DNA from: Mucilaginibacter saanensis
GTDB lineage: Bacteria; Bacteroidota; Bacteroidia; Sphingobacteriales; Sphingobacteriaceae
Direction of reading: 5' to 3'
Length of the DNA stretch: 64,000 nucleotides
Assembly: GCF_014200575.1 (NCBI RefSeq)
Contig: NZ_JACHBZ010000004.1
Coordinates: forward strand, 186,001 to 250,000
A program made the translations under genes and the position numbers. Shown here piece by piece: positions 17,467-25,529 of the stretch. The notes beneath the pieces are model-generated. The model was not told where the DNA came from. It did not search any database and worked only from the letters and a program-made list of their open reading frames with translations. Every line of letters starts with the position of its first letter. Within the stretch, counting starts at the first letter, position 1.

Positions 17467-18585
17467 TTACTCTGCTTTGGGCTGTAAATATTTTTCAAGG
17501 TTGCTTACCTCGTTTCTGGTACGGGGTAAACTACCCGGATAATTTTGCTGAATGTAGGTGATCAGGTTTTCGCGAATGTAGCAACGCAGATCAAATGCAT
17601 CTGATGATGTGCGTGAGCTCATGAGTACACGGATCTCAATGGTATGTTCCTTTACATCGGTTACCTGCACCACCTTTACACGCTTATCCCACAGCGGGGT
17701 TTTTACAATTAGTCTTTCAAACTCCGTTCTGATGCCGTCAATGGGGATGGTATGGTCCATATATAAAAATACAGTACCCAATATATCTGCGGATGTGCGT
17801 GTCCAGTTTTGGAAGGGTTTCTGTATAAAATAGTTTATGGGTAAAATGAGGCGGCGTTCGTCCCATATTTTTAAAACAACATAGGTGAGTGTTATTTCTT
17901 CAACACGGCCCCATTCGCCTTCAACCACCAAAACATCGTCAATGCGTATGGGTTGTGTAAATGCTATCTGAAAACCAGCCAGTAAATTCCCCAATGAGTT
18001 CTGGGCCGCAAAACCAACAATAATTCCACCTATACCTACACCGGTTAGCAGGCCTGTGCCTATTTTACGCATACTTTCAAAACTGAGCAGGATAATGGCT
18101 ATAGTTACAAACACAATAACCACCACCAGAAGCTTACGCATAAACTGAATTTGGGTTCGGATTTTCCGCTCCCTTAAATTGTCGGTTTTATTAAGATCGT
18201 AGGTATGATAAACGTAATCTTCCAATATCCTGACGGAGCGCACCAGTATACCAGCAAATGAAATAGTTAGCAATATTTCAATGGTTTTGTCAAGCGGGGC
18301 AATATATACCTTATCCAAACGCATAAACGGTATGAATAAGTTGAGCAAAAACAATGGAATAAAATAGGTTATGGCAGTACCCAGGTTAACCACTATGGAT
18401 TTGAAGAATGAATAGGAAGTTTCCTTTTTGGCATAAAGCTTAAACAGGCGGGTAACTATAAATTTTATAATAAGCCCTACCAGTATGGCTATAACGGCAA
18501 TTAACAAATCCCAGACAATAGCCGGCAGGTGTTGCGAAAATTCAAGCAAATTATCGGGTAATTTATTTTCAATACTCATCATCAT
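17467..18585 (-). CDS. MscS-type mechanosensitive ion channel
   Basis: This inner-membrane channel of 372 residues opens under membrane tension and releases solutes on osmotic downshock. It has four predicted helices (about 22-45, 65-88, 98-120, 150-172) and then the pore-lining helix with small residues, IGTGLLTGVGIGGIIVGFAAQNSLGNLLAG, followed by the beta domain (VEGEWGRVEEITLTYVVLKIWDERRLILP). The pore motif is that of the MscS superfamily; the extra N-terminal helices place it with YbdG/MscM-like proteins. Three ATGs near 18585 make the exact start uncertain by two codons. Confidence 0.88.
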   Translation of the reverse strand: MMMSIENKLPDNLLEFSQHLPAIVWDLLIAVIAILVGLIIKFIVTRLFKLYAKKETSYSFFKSIVVNLGTAITYFIPLFLLNLFIPFMRLDKVYIAPLDKTIEILLTISFAGILVRSVRILEDYVYHTYDLNKTDNLRERKIRTQIQFMRKLLVVVIVFVTIAIILLSFESMRKIGTGLLTGVGIGGIIVGFAAQNSLGNLLAGFQIAFTQPIRIDDVLVVEGEWGRVEEITLTYVVLKIWDERRLILPINYFIQKPFQNWTRTSADILGTVFLYMDHTIPIDGIRTEFERLIVKTPLWDKRVKVVQVTDVKEHTIEIRVLMSSRTSSDAFDLRCYIRENLITYIQQNYPGSLPRTRNEVSNLEKYLQPKAE

Positions 18586-18690
18586 AACATTATATAAATC
18601 TTTCTCTAAAAATAGTAGGAATGTAAAATTGTTTTAGCAATTGACAATGTATTAGGTGTTGATACATATATTTACAGAACTTTTGATAAT

Positions 18691-18725
18691 TTTGTTAAAA
18701 AAGTCAGGAATTAAGTTTTGACTTA
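18691..18725 (+). promoter_or_regulatory. Promoter and candidate operator of the second TetR gene
   Basis: TTTG (18691-18694) and AAGTTTTG (18713-18720, one mismatch to TAnnTTTG) are 18 bases apart. A perfect inverted repeat TAAGT-N4-ACTTA (18712-18725) covers the -7 element, and a wider pair AAGTCA/TGACTT (18701-18706, 18719-18724) overlaps it. Confidence 0.5.
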
Positions 18726-18751
18726 CACGGTTTTATATAATTTATATACAA

Positions 18752-19369
18752 ATGGCGGCAGTTAATGACCATCAGGACATAAAGAGAGAAAAAATTTTAG
18801 AAGCCTCTTACCAACGGTTTTTACATTATGGTTATTCAAAAACCACCATGAATGAAATTGCCGGCGATCTGTCAATGTCAAAAGCTTTGCTGTACTATTA
18901 TTTTCCTGATAAAAGCCAGCTATATATTGCGGTGATGCGTAAGATTGCCGGTGATTACCTCACCGTGTTAGAAGAGAATATAAACGCTTTTACAAATCTT
19001 AAGGATGCCTTTGTTTTCCAGATCAATGTACATCATGATTTTATTGTAAAAAATTATAATTTCTTTGACTTTTTCAGGCTTAATGAACAAAACCTTCCTG
19101 ATACCATTTGGGAAATTGTGGGCCAGGTTCACTCAGCCGAACTGAGCCTGTTAAGTAATGCCGTAAAAACAGAGGTAAGCAGGGGAACTATTAAACCGGT
19201 TGATAATCCTGATGAATTGGTTGATTTACTGCTTGACGCCCTGCATGGCATCAGGGTAGGGGCTGTTTCACAAAAGAAAACAAGTTTCCCCCGTAAAGAG
19301 CATCTGGAAGAAATACACACCAAAAAACTGCTGCTCATAGATATTTTTATTAAGGGCTTGATGTATTAG
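18752..19369 (+). CDS. TetR/AcrR family transcriptional regulator
   Basis: This 205-residue regulator has an N-terminal helix-turn-helix at about residues 12-58 (ILEASYQRFLHYGYSKTTM, then the recognition helix region SMSKALLYYYFPDKSQLY). The C-terminal ligand domain is not assignable. It is divergent from the MscS gene with 166 bases between, and has no transporter downstream, so the likely targets are itself and possibly the channel. The candidate operator overlapping its own -7 box supports autorepression. Confidence 0.88.
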   Translation: MAAVNDHQDIKREKILEASYQRFLHYGYSKTTMNEIAGDLSMSKALLYYYFPDKSQLYIAVMRKIAGDYLTVLEENINAFTNLKDAFVFQINVHHDFIVKNYNFFDFFRLNEQNLPDTIWEIVGQVHSAELSLLSNAVKTEVSRGTIKPVDNPDELVDLLLDALHGIRVGAVSQKKTSFPRKEHLEEIHTKKLLLIDIFIKGLMY

Positions 19370-19556
19370 GAAGATTTTTCCTATTGGCTGATTTACTGTC
19401 ACTTATTGGTAAAAAAAATGCTTGTAAACCCTGATGGGGTTATATTATAGGTACCTTTGTCTACTCAGGTAATTTTTAATGGTAAGTTAAATTTCCGTTG
19501 ATTATTATTTAAGGAACTTCCTATTTAATAAGAGGTGATTGTTTTAGAGTGATTTG
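19370..19556. other. Non-coding stretch between TetR stop and terminator
   Basis: No gene is seen. At the TetR stop a small hairpin TAGGAA/TTCCTA (19367-19372, 19378-19383) occurs. AAACCCTGATGGGGTTATATTATAG (in part, from 19426) resembles a degraded part-B repeat from 2271. The perfect palindrome AGGAA-C-TTCCT lies at 19512-19522. Confidence 0.5.
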
Positions 19557-19586
19557 GCAGAATGGAGCAATCCATTCTGCTTTTTT
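19557..19586 (+). terminator. Perfect rho-independent terminator
   Basis: GCAGAATGGA (19557-19566) and TCCATTCTGC (19571-19580) pair perfectly over 10 bp around a GCAA tetraloop, followed at once by six T (19581-19586). It stands 188 bases after the TetR stop and 57 bases before the next gene. Confidence 0.93.
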
Positions 19587-19642
19587 ATGCTTTAAAGTGT
19601 TGCTTTTAAAACTAATTTGATGTTTATCAGTATAATAGATAG

Positions 19643-20725
19643 ATGAAACCCTTTGTTCATAAATTACTGATAACCGCTGGTATTATGGCAACTGCCTGTT
19701 GTGCCGGGGCACAACAGAGCGCTTCATTGATTGAAGTAGCCAGTTTTGGCAAAAATCAGCCAATAGGCATTACGGTAGCGCCGGCAACAAACCGCCTGTT
19801 TGTTTCTTTTCCGCACCGGGAGCCCTTTATTTATGCTTTAACCGAAATTGTAAACGGTAAACGTGTGCCTTTCCCGGATGTAGAGTGGAATAAATTTATC
19901 CCCGGAAAGGATGACACTCATTTTGTTAACGTGCAGGATCTGTATGCCGATGATAAAAACTGCTTATGGGTCCTTGATTCTAAACCTACGGGAGATGCTG
20001 GCAGTAAATTTAAACTGGTCAAAATAGATCTAACAGATAACAAGGTAAAGCAGATTTATAGTTTTGATGATATTGATAAAAGCAAGAGTGCTTTGAACGA
20101 TATGTGTATTGATAACGATAAGCAGCTGGCCTATCTGTCTGACCCGGGGCAGCGTGCCATTGTGGTGCTTGACCTGAAAAGCAGCAAAAGCCGAACCGTG
20201 TTAAAGGACGACAGATCAACCATAGTGCAATCAGGGCTGAAACTGCACTTAGATGGTAAAGATGTGGTAGATACAGAGGGTAATCCCTTTATATCTAATG
20301 TAAATGGCATTGCCTTAACCAAGGATAATAAATACTTTTATTTCAGGGCCATCAACCAAACCAAACTATACCGGATAGCAACAGCTTACCTGGCTAACAC
20401 AAGTTTGTCTGACGCCGACCTATCCGCCAAGGTTGAGCTTGTGGCCGAAACGGGGATATGCCATGGTATGATAGCCGATAAAAGCGGCAATATTTATCTG
20501 AGCGATTCTCCGGATCAGGCTATACAATATGTAACTCCCGGAGGGCAGGTGCATTTTTTGGTTAAGGACAAGCGCCTGATATGGCCCGACTCCTTTGGGA
20601 TCAGTAACGATGGATACCTTTACTTGAGCAGTTCACAATTGAACCGGTTGCCCCGGTATAATAACGGGGAGGATAAGGTAGAGTATCCGTTCAGGGTTTA
20701 TAAAGTGAAGCTGCCAACTCCTTAG
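19643..20725 (+). CDS. Major royal jelly protein (Yellow) family protein, secreted
   Basis: This exported protein of 360 residues has a signal peptide (MKPFVHKLLITAGIMATACCAGAQ) and the six-bladed propeller pattern of the MRJP/Yellow family: FVSFPHREPF, LWVLDSKPTG, YLSDPGQRAIVVLDL, NGIALTKDNKYFYFRAINQTKLYRI, and NIYLSDSPDQAIQYV. The family is best known in insects and occurs sporadically in bacteria, where function is unsettled; some members resemble sugar-lactone-binding propellers. It stands alone between a terminator and the convergent trehalose operon. Confidence 0.85.
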   Translation: MKPFVHKLLITAGIMATACCAGAQQSASLIEVASFGKNQPIGITVAPATNRLFVSFPHREPFIYALTEIVNGKRVPFPDVEWNKFIPGKDDTHFVNVQDLYADDKNCLWVLDSKPTGDAGSKFKLVKIDLTDNKVKQIYSFDDIDKSKSALNDMCIDNDKQLAYLSDPGQRAIVVLDLKSSKSRTVLKDDRSTIVQSGLKLHLDGKDVVDTEGNPFISNVNGIALTKDNKYFYFRAINQTKLYRIATAYLANTSLSDADLSAKVELVAETGICHGMIADKSGNIYLSDSPDQAIQYVTPGGQVHFLVKDKRLIWPDSFGISNDGYLYLSSSQLNRLPRYNNGEDKVEYPFRVYKVKLPTP

Positions 20726-20739
20726 CTATATTATGCTTA

Positions 20740-20998
20740 TTACTGCCTGTTAAAAAAATTCATTTGCTTTAAAAGCCACCTCTCCATTTCAGGGGTGATG
20801 ACATCGGCAGGCAAGCGCCAGGCCCAGTTGCCGGTTGTGGACGAGGGTACGTTCATGCGGTTGGTTTCGTCGAGCCCTAAAATATCCTGTATGGGTATAA
20901 TGGCTTTTTCAGCTACGGAGGCATAGCATAACTTAATGAGTGTTTTTACCAAATGCTGATGGGAGCGAGGTAATATGCATTAATATTCCCGCACCTCT
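20740..20998 (-). pseudogene. malQ: Remnant of 4-alpha-glucanotransferase (malQ), core deleted
   Basis: The first MalQ residues (RGAGILMHITSLPSAFG, 20948-20998) are fused in frame to the TreY C-terminus. Directly after them, shifted by one frame, comes the MalQ C-terminus (KLCYASVAEKAIIPIQDILG to WAWRLPADVITPEMERWLL, 20740 to about 20946). GH77 enzymes have about 500 residues or more, so roughly 400 are missing, including the catalytic Asp/Glu/Asp. The C-terminal piece has only a TTG possible start and cannot work alone. The most direct reading is an out-of-frame deletion in an ancestral treY-malQ fusion, with the junction near 20941-20950. An assembly collapse is the alternative. Confidence 0.88.
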
Positions 20999-23701
20999 TT
21001 TATTGTAACCCGGATGTGATTGAAGTAAACCCAGCGGAAACTCATTAAAAAGCGAACCGACACGGATATCCCCGGTATACGAGGCTGGCTTACCATTCAA
21101 TAGGTTTTCCCATTGAACAGGAGCATCAGCCGGTAAAATGATCCTGGTGTTTTTCCAGTCAATATTACCCGGGTTATTGCTATCGGTGTTAATTTGCCCC
21201 AGGTGCAGCGGCAAGGCCACAATGCACCAGCTATCGTGATAATAGCGGGCGTAAGCAAGCACGTTATCCTGATATTTTCCTTTAACTGTAAGCGGGATGT
21301 AAGTGCCTTTTTCAAATAATACGGCATTGCTTTTACGCATGCTAAACAGTAATTGTGTTAGCCAAAGCTTAATGTTTGCATTATAACGATTATCCCAAAG
21401 CTGGTTAATAGAGTTGGTTTTCCCAGAAATTAGTTTTTGAAGGTCATTAGTCCTTAAATCATAATCAACCGGGCGGCGGTTGTCGGGGTCAACCATGCTC
21501 AGGTCCCAAAGCTCGCAGCCCTGGTAAACATCAGGTACACCCGGACAGGTGAATTTTAGGATGGTTTGCGACAGCGAGTTAATAATGCCATAATCAGTAA
21601 TTTTTACTTGAAACTGCCTAAAGCCTTTCATGAAATCGCTTTTGGGTTGTAGTATAGCATTTACAAACTTTTTGCAGCTTTCTTCATACCCTTCATTGGG
21701 GGTGGCCCATTGCGTATGTAATTTGGCTTCGCGCAGTCCCTTAATCAGGTATTCGTCCAAACGGGTATGAAAATCATCTTCATCCTCACCGGGCATAGGA
21801 TAGCTGCCGGTTATGCTTTGGTAAATTAAATATTCATCATTGGCATCAGGTACGCCATTTGTTTTGTGCTTGTCGTTTGCCTGCTGCCAGCCGGTAACTA
21901 TATTTAACCACTCTGGCGCCAGGTCAGTTAATACATTAAGCCTGGCTCGCGCTCCTTCGCCGCGTTTGGTATCATGGGTGGCAGTGGCGTTAATAGAGAG
22001 CGGCCATTGTTGTTGCCGGGTTGCCATATAGGTATGAAATTCATCAACCGGCAGTCCAAAAGTTTGTGGGGTGTCGCCCACTTCGTTATGGCCAATAAAG
22101 CGGTCATAAGTATACATCAGGGTATCCTCAACGCCTTTGGCCATCAGCGGGCCTGTAAACTGCATACAGCGCAGGTAAAAGTTTAGTATCCGTTGCGCAT
22201 AGCTATCTGAAGCATTTGCTGTTAGTAGGACGCTTTCGAGCAGGTTTGCATTTTCATCCAACTCCGGTTTTGTCTCCCTGATGCTTTTAAATATATCCTG
22301 GATGGCCTTTTGCTCGGCTTTAGGTAAAGGTAAGCTGTTGCCATAGTAGCGGTAAACCGGACACCGGATCAAAAACTCTGCAATTACCGTTTTGACATCG
22401 TTGTTTTTAAGCTTGGCAGTATCGGCAAGTTCCAGATCGTAAAAAAGCTGATAGAGGTTTTCAAGCTCACCTGCCATGTGACCGTACAAGATCAGCGATT
22501 TTTTGTTTAATATGGCTTGTGATATGGACGCTTTATCCTTATTGAAATCGCGGTAGAAATCAGCAAACAGTTTTTTACTATCGGCCTGTGTAAATAGGTT
22601 GTTCACTACGGCCAGAAAATCATATCCGGTATTGCCTTGTACGGGCCAGTTTTCAGGAAAATTTTCTCTGTCTTCCAGTATTTTTTCTACTATTATGTAG
22701 GTTTGGTCGCCTGTGAGCTGGCGTAAACGTTCAAGGTATGTTGTTGGGTCATACAAGCCGTCAATGTGGTCTAACCGGATGCCCTGGATAATATCTTCAT
22801 CTAACAATGTTTTAACAAGTTCATGGCTCTTATCAAACACGTTCTGATTTTGCATATTGAGGCAAATGAGCCCGTTAATTGTAAAAAAACGGCGGTAGTT
22901 GATCTGTTTTTCTGTTTCCCGCCAGTAGCAGAGCTGGTAGTATTGCAGGTTTGATAACTCTTGCAACAGGTCTGTTTGTTCATTAACCGTATCAATACAT
23001 TGCTGTAAATATTTTTTTATCGCTGGTTGCTGATATAAGGATCTTAATTGCTCTTTTAACTCCTCAAAACGAAGGCGGTATGTTTTATCATCATCGCTTT
23101 GCTGGAGTTCCCTTGCTTCCTGTACAAGCTGACTGATTGCCTGCGGCGGGTTAGCAGAACGGGATTGCAGGATAATAATATAAGCATGCAGATTTAGCGG
23201 ATAATACTGGTCTGCATAGGTGAATACCAATTGTTTATCCCTGAAGTTTACCTTGATTTGCCCTTGTTGAAGCGTATCTTCAAAGGGTAAACCTAAAAAG
23301 GGAACCATTACCCGGCTGTTATATACCGGTGCCGACCAAATAATATCGAAAAAATCAATGTACTCCGAGCGGTTGCCTTTTTCCAGCACATCCATTAGCC
23401 AGGCGTTGTGGTTATGGTAAGCCATGTGGTTGGGCACAATATCCTGCAGCCAGCCGATATTTAGTTTTTTTAGGGTTTTACTGATCTGCTGCAGTTGGGG
23501 CAGGGTGCCAATTTCAGGATTAATGCGCAACGGGTTAACCACATCATACCCATGGGTACTGCCCGGCGTTGCCTCAAAAATAGGAGAGGCGTATATGGTG
23601 CTAACCCCTAATTGATGCAGATAAGGAATAATACTGCTGAGATTTTTAAACGTAAAATCTTTATTGAACTGTATCCTGTAGGTTGCAACGGGGTTATGCA
23701 T
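20933..23701 (-). CDS. treY: Malto-oligosyltrehalose synthase
   Basis: TreY isomerises the reducing-end alpha-1,4 bond of maltodextrins to alpha-1,1, making maltooligosyl trehalose. The 922-residue protein has the GH13 barrel signatures: QDIVPNHMAYH, GIRLDHIDGL (nucleophile D311), TYIIVEKILE (acid E339) and ATHDTKRGE (D577). The long insertion between residues ~120 and 300 is typical for TreY. The last ~20 residues are not TreY but the start of MalQ followed by an out-of-frame tail KNTH. It overlaps treZ by 8 bases and is translated after it. Confidence 0.95.
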   Translation of the reverse strand: MHNPVATYRIQFNKDFTFKNLSSIIPYLHQLGVSTIYASPIFEATPGSTHGYDVVNPLRINPEIGTLPQLQQISKTLKKLNIGWLQDIVPNHMAYHNHNAWLMDVLEKGNRSEYIDFFDIIWSAPVYNSRVMVPFLGLPFEDTLQQGQIKVNFRDKQLVFTYADQYYPLNLHAYIIILQSRSANPPQAISQLVQEARELQQSDDDKTYRLRFEELKEQLRSLYQQPAIKKYLQQCIDTVNEQTDLLQELSNLQYYQLCYWRETEKQINYRRFFTINGLICLNMQNQNVFDKSHELVKTLLDEDIIQGIRLDHIDGLYDPTTYLERLRQLTGDQTYIIVEKILEDRENFPENWPVQGNTGYDFLAVVNNLFTQADSKKLFADFYRDFNKDKASISQAILNKKSLILYGHMAGELENLYQLFYDLELADTAKLKNNDVKTVIAEFLIRCPVYRYYGNSLPLPKAEQKAIQDIFKSIRETKPELDENANLLESVLLTANASDSYAQRILNFYLRCMQFTGPLMAKGVEDTLMYTYDRFIGHNEVGDTPQTFGLPVDEFHTYMATRQQQWPLSINATATHDTKRGEGARARLNVLTDLAPEWLNIVTGWQQANDKHKTNGVPDANDEYLIYQSITGSYPMPGEDEDDFHTRLDEYLIKGLREAKLHTQWATPNEGYEESCKKFVNAILQPKSDFMKGFRQFQVKITDYGIINSLSQTILKFTCPGVPDVYQGCELWDLSMVDPDNRRPVDYDLRTNDLQKLISGKTNSINQLWDNRYNANIKLWLTQLLFSMRKSNAVLFEKGTYIPLTVKGKYQDNVLAYARYYHDSWCIVALPLHLGQINTDSNNPGNIDWKNTRIILPADAPVQWENLLNGKPASYTGDIRVGSLFNEFPLGLLQSHPGYNKRGAGILMHITSLPSAFGKNTH

Positions 23702-25529
23702 AATATTGGGTATATATTAATATAGACTCTGGCGGAACCATCAATGTTTCTGTATCAATAATTTGCGGTGATGATGTAGGTCCGTTCCATTTTGGATCGG
23801 CTGAGTCAAATAGCTTTTGCCATTGGTTTACACCGCTGGGAACGGCTATATTTTGATGCTGGTCAGAAAAATTCAAAAAGCAAATGAGCTGTTGCTCTGC
23901 CGCCCAACGCTGTATTACTAATGTATTGGTAACAACATCAGTTGCAACAGTCATGTTTTTGCGGTCGGTGTTTTTTAAGGCTGATTGATGTTTCCGTAGC
24001 CCGATCAGGGCTTTGTAGTACTGCAACATAGTTTTATGCGGTTCTTGTTGCAGCGTACCCCAGTTTAGTTTAGAGCGGTTAAAGGCTTCTGTGGCCTGGG
24101 GATCAGGAGCTTCCTCACTGGTATGGAAATCTGCAAATTCAGCCTTGCGGCCTTTTCTCACGGCTTTTATCAGTTCCTTATCGGTATGGCTTACAAAAAA
24201 CAGGAAGGGAGCAGATTCACTTCTTTCTTCGCCCATAAACAGCATGGGTAAAAACGGACTGATCATTACGGCTGCGGCCATTAGTTTCTGCATTTCAAAA
24301 CTAAACAGCTGGCTTGAACGCTCGCCCAGCATCCGGTTGCCCACTTGGTCGTGGTTTTGTGAAAACACAACAAAGCGTTTACCATCAATACCATCTGTAT
24401 CCGTCCCAAAAGTTTTTTGCCTTTGTTCTGAATACTGACCATGATATACATACGCATTTTGATAGGCATTGGCCAAATCTGCTATGCCATTAAAATCACT
24501 ATAGTAGCCATTTTTCTCGCCCCCTGCTGTCACCCGTAAGGCGTGATGAAACTCATCTGTCCATTGTGCATCCATACCAAAACCTCCCTGATCAGCAGGG
24601 GTGATATAGCGGGTGTTATTTAAATCACATTCCACAATCAGGTAATGGGTTTTTCCGGTTACCTGCATCAGTTCTGCTACACGTTCATTGATCTCCTGCA
24701 AGATGTGTTTAGGGCTGAAATCTTTTATGGCGTGTACGGCATCCATGCGCAAGGCATCCACATGAAAATCACGAAACCACATCAATACATTCTCAATAAA
24801 ATAAAGGCGTACCTCATCGCTGCCGGCATCATCAAAGTTGATGGCGCTGCCCCATGGTGTATTATATTTATCTGTAAAGTAGGGGCCAAACTGCCCAAAG
24901 TAATTACCCTCGGGGCCAAGGTGATTATACACCACATCCAATACAACAGCTAGTCCTTTATTGTGGCAGCTGTTAACCAATTGCTGCAAACCGCGGGGGC
25001 CACTATAACTATTTTGCACAGCAAATGGAAAAACACCATCGTACCCCCAGTTTCTTTCGCCGGGGAATTGAGCTACCGGCATAATTTCAATAGCGGTAAT
25101 TCCTAATTCAATCAGGTAATCCAGTTGTTGTTCAATACCTTGAAAAGTACCCTCACTGGTAAACGTGCCGGTATGTAATTCATAAAAAATATAATTGGCC
25201 AGCGGGTAGTTTTTCCATTGCCCGTCTGTCCAATTAAAGGTAGTTACGTCAAATGCGGCCGAAGGCCCATGCACTCCCTCAGGTTGAAGAAGCGATGCCG
25301 GATCAGGGAGTTGTTTACCGTTTATATTAAACCAGTAAGTATCGCCAGGCTTAAGTAGTTCGGTGTTTAATGACCAGTAACCATGTTCTTCCTTAACCAG
25401 TGGAATAACATGATTATTAAACGTAATAGTAACATCATGAGCTTCGGGCGCCCATAATGTTATCCCGGCAACTCCCGGATTATTAAAATTAACACCTATT
25501 GATCTGTTATTGATGTTTAGTTCCGCCAT
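23694..25529 (-). CDS. treZ: Malto-oligosyltrehalose trehalohydrolase
   Basis: TreZ cuts trehalose from the end made by TreY. The 611-residue GH13 protein has an N-terminal E-set domain (ITLWAPEAHDVTITF, residues 1-95), the barrel from about 105 and a C-terminal beta domain. Catalytic motifs are VVLDVVYNHLGPEGN, VDALRMDAVHAI (D263), LIVECDLN (E300) and SQNHDQVGN (D394). GPEGNYFGQFGPYFTD is characteristic of TreZ against other GH13 enzymes. It overlaps treX by 23 bases and treY by 8, so the three are translationally coupled. Confidence 0.95.
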   Translation of the reverse strand: MAELNINNRSIGVNFNNPGVAGITLWAPEAHDVTITFNNHVIPLVKEEHGYWSLNTELLKPGDTYWFNINGKQLPDPASLLQPEGVHGPSAAFDVTTFNWTDGQWKNYPLANYIFYELHTGTFTSEGTFQGIEQQLDYLIELGITAIEIMPVAQFPGERNWGYDGVFPFAVQNSYSGPRGLQQLVNSCHNKGLAVVLDVVYNHLGPEGNYFGQFGPYFTDKYNTPWGSAINFDDAGSDEVRLYFIENVLMWFRDFHVDALRMDAVHAIKDFSPKHILQEINERVAELMQVTGKTHYLIVECDLNNTRYITPADQGGFGMDAQWTDEFHHALRVTAGGEKNGYYSDFNGIADLANAYQNAYVYHGQYSEQRQKTFGTDTDGIDGKRFVVFSQNHDQVGNRMLGERSSQLFSFEMQKLMAAAVMISPFLPMLFMGEERSESAPFLFFVSHTDKELIKAVRKGRKAEFADFHTSEEAPDPQATEAFNRSKLNWGTLQQEPHKTMLQYYKALIGLRKHQSALKNTDRKNMTVATDVVTNTLVIQRWAAEQQLICFLNFSDQHQNIAVPSGVNQWQKLFDSADPKWNGPTSSPQIIDTETLMVPPESILIYTQYYA

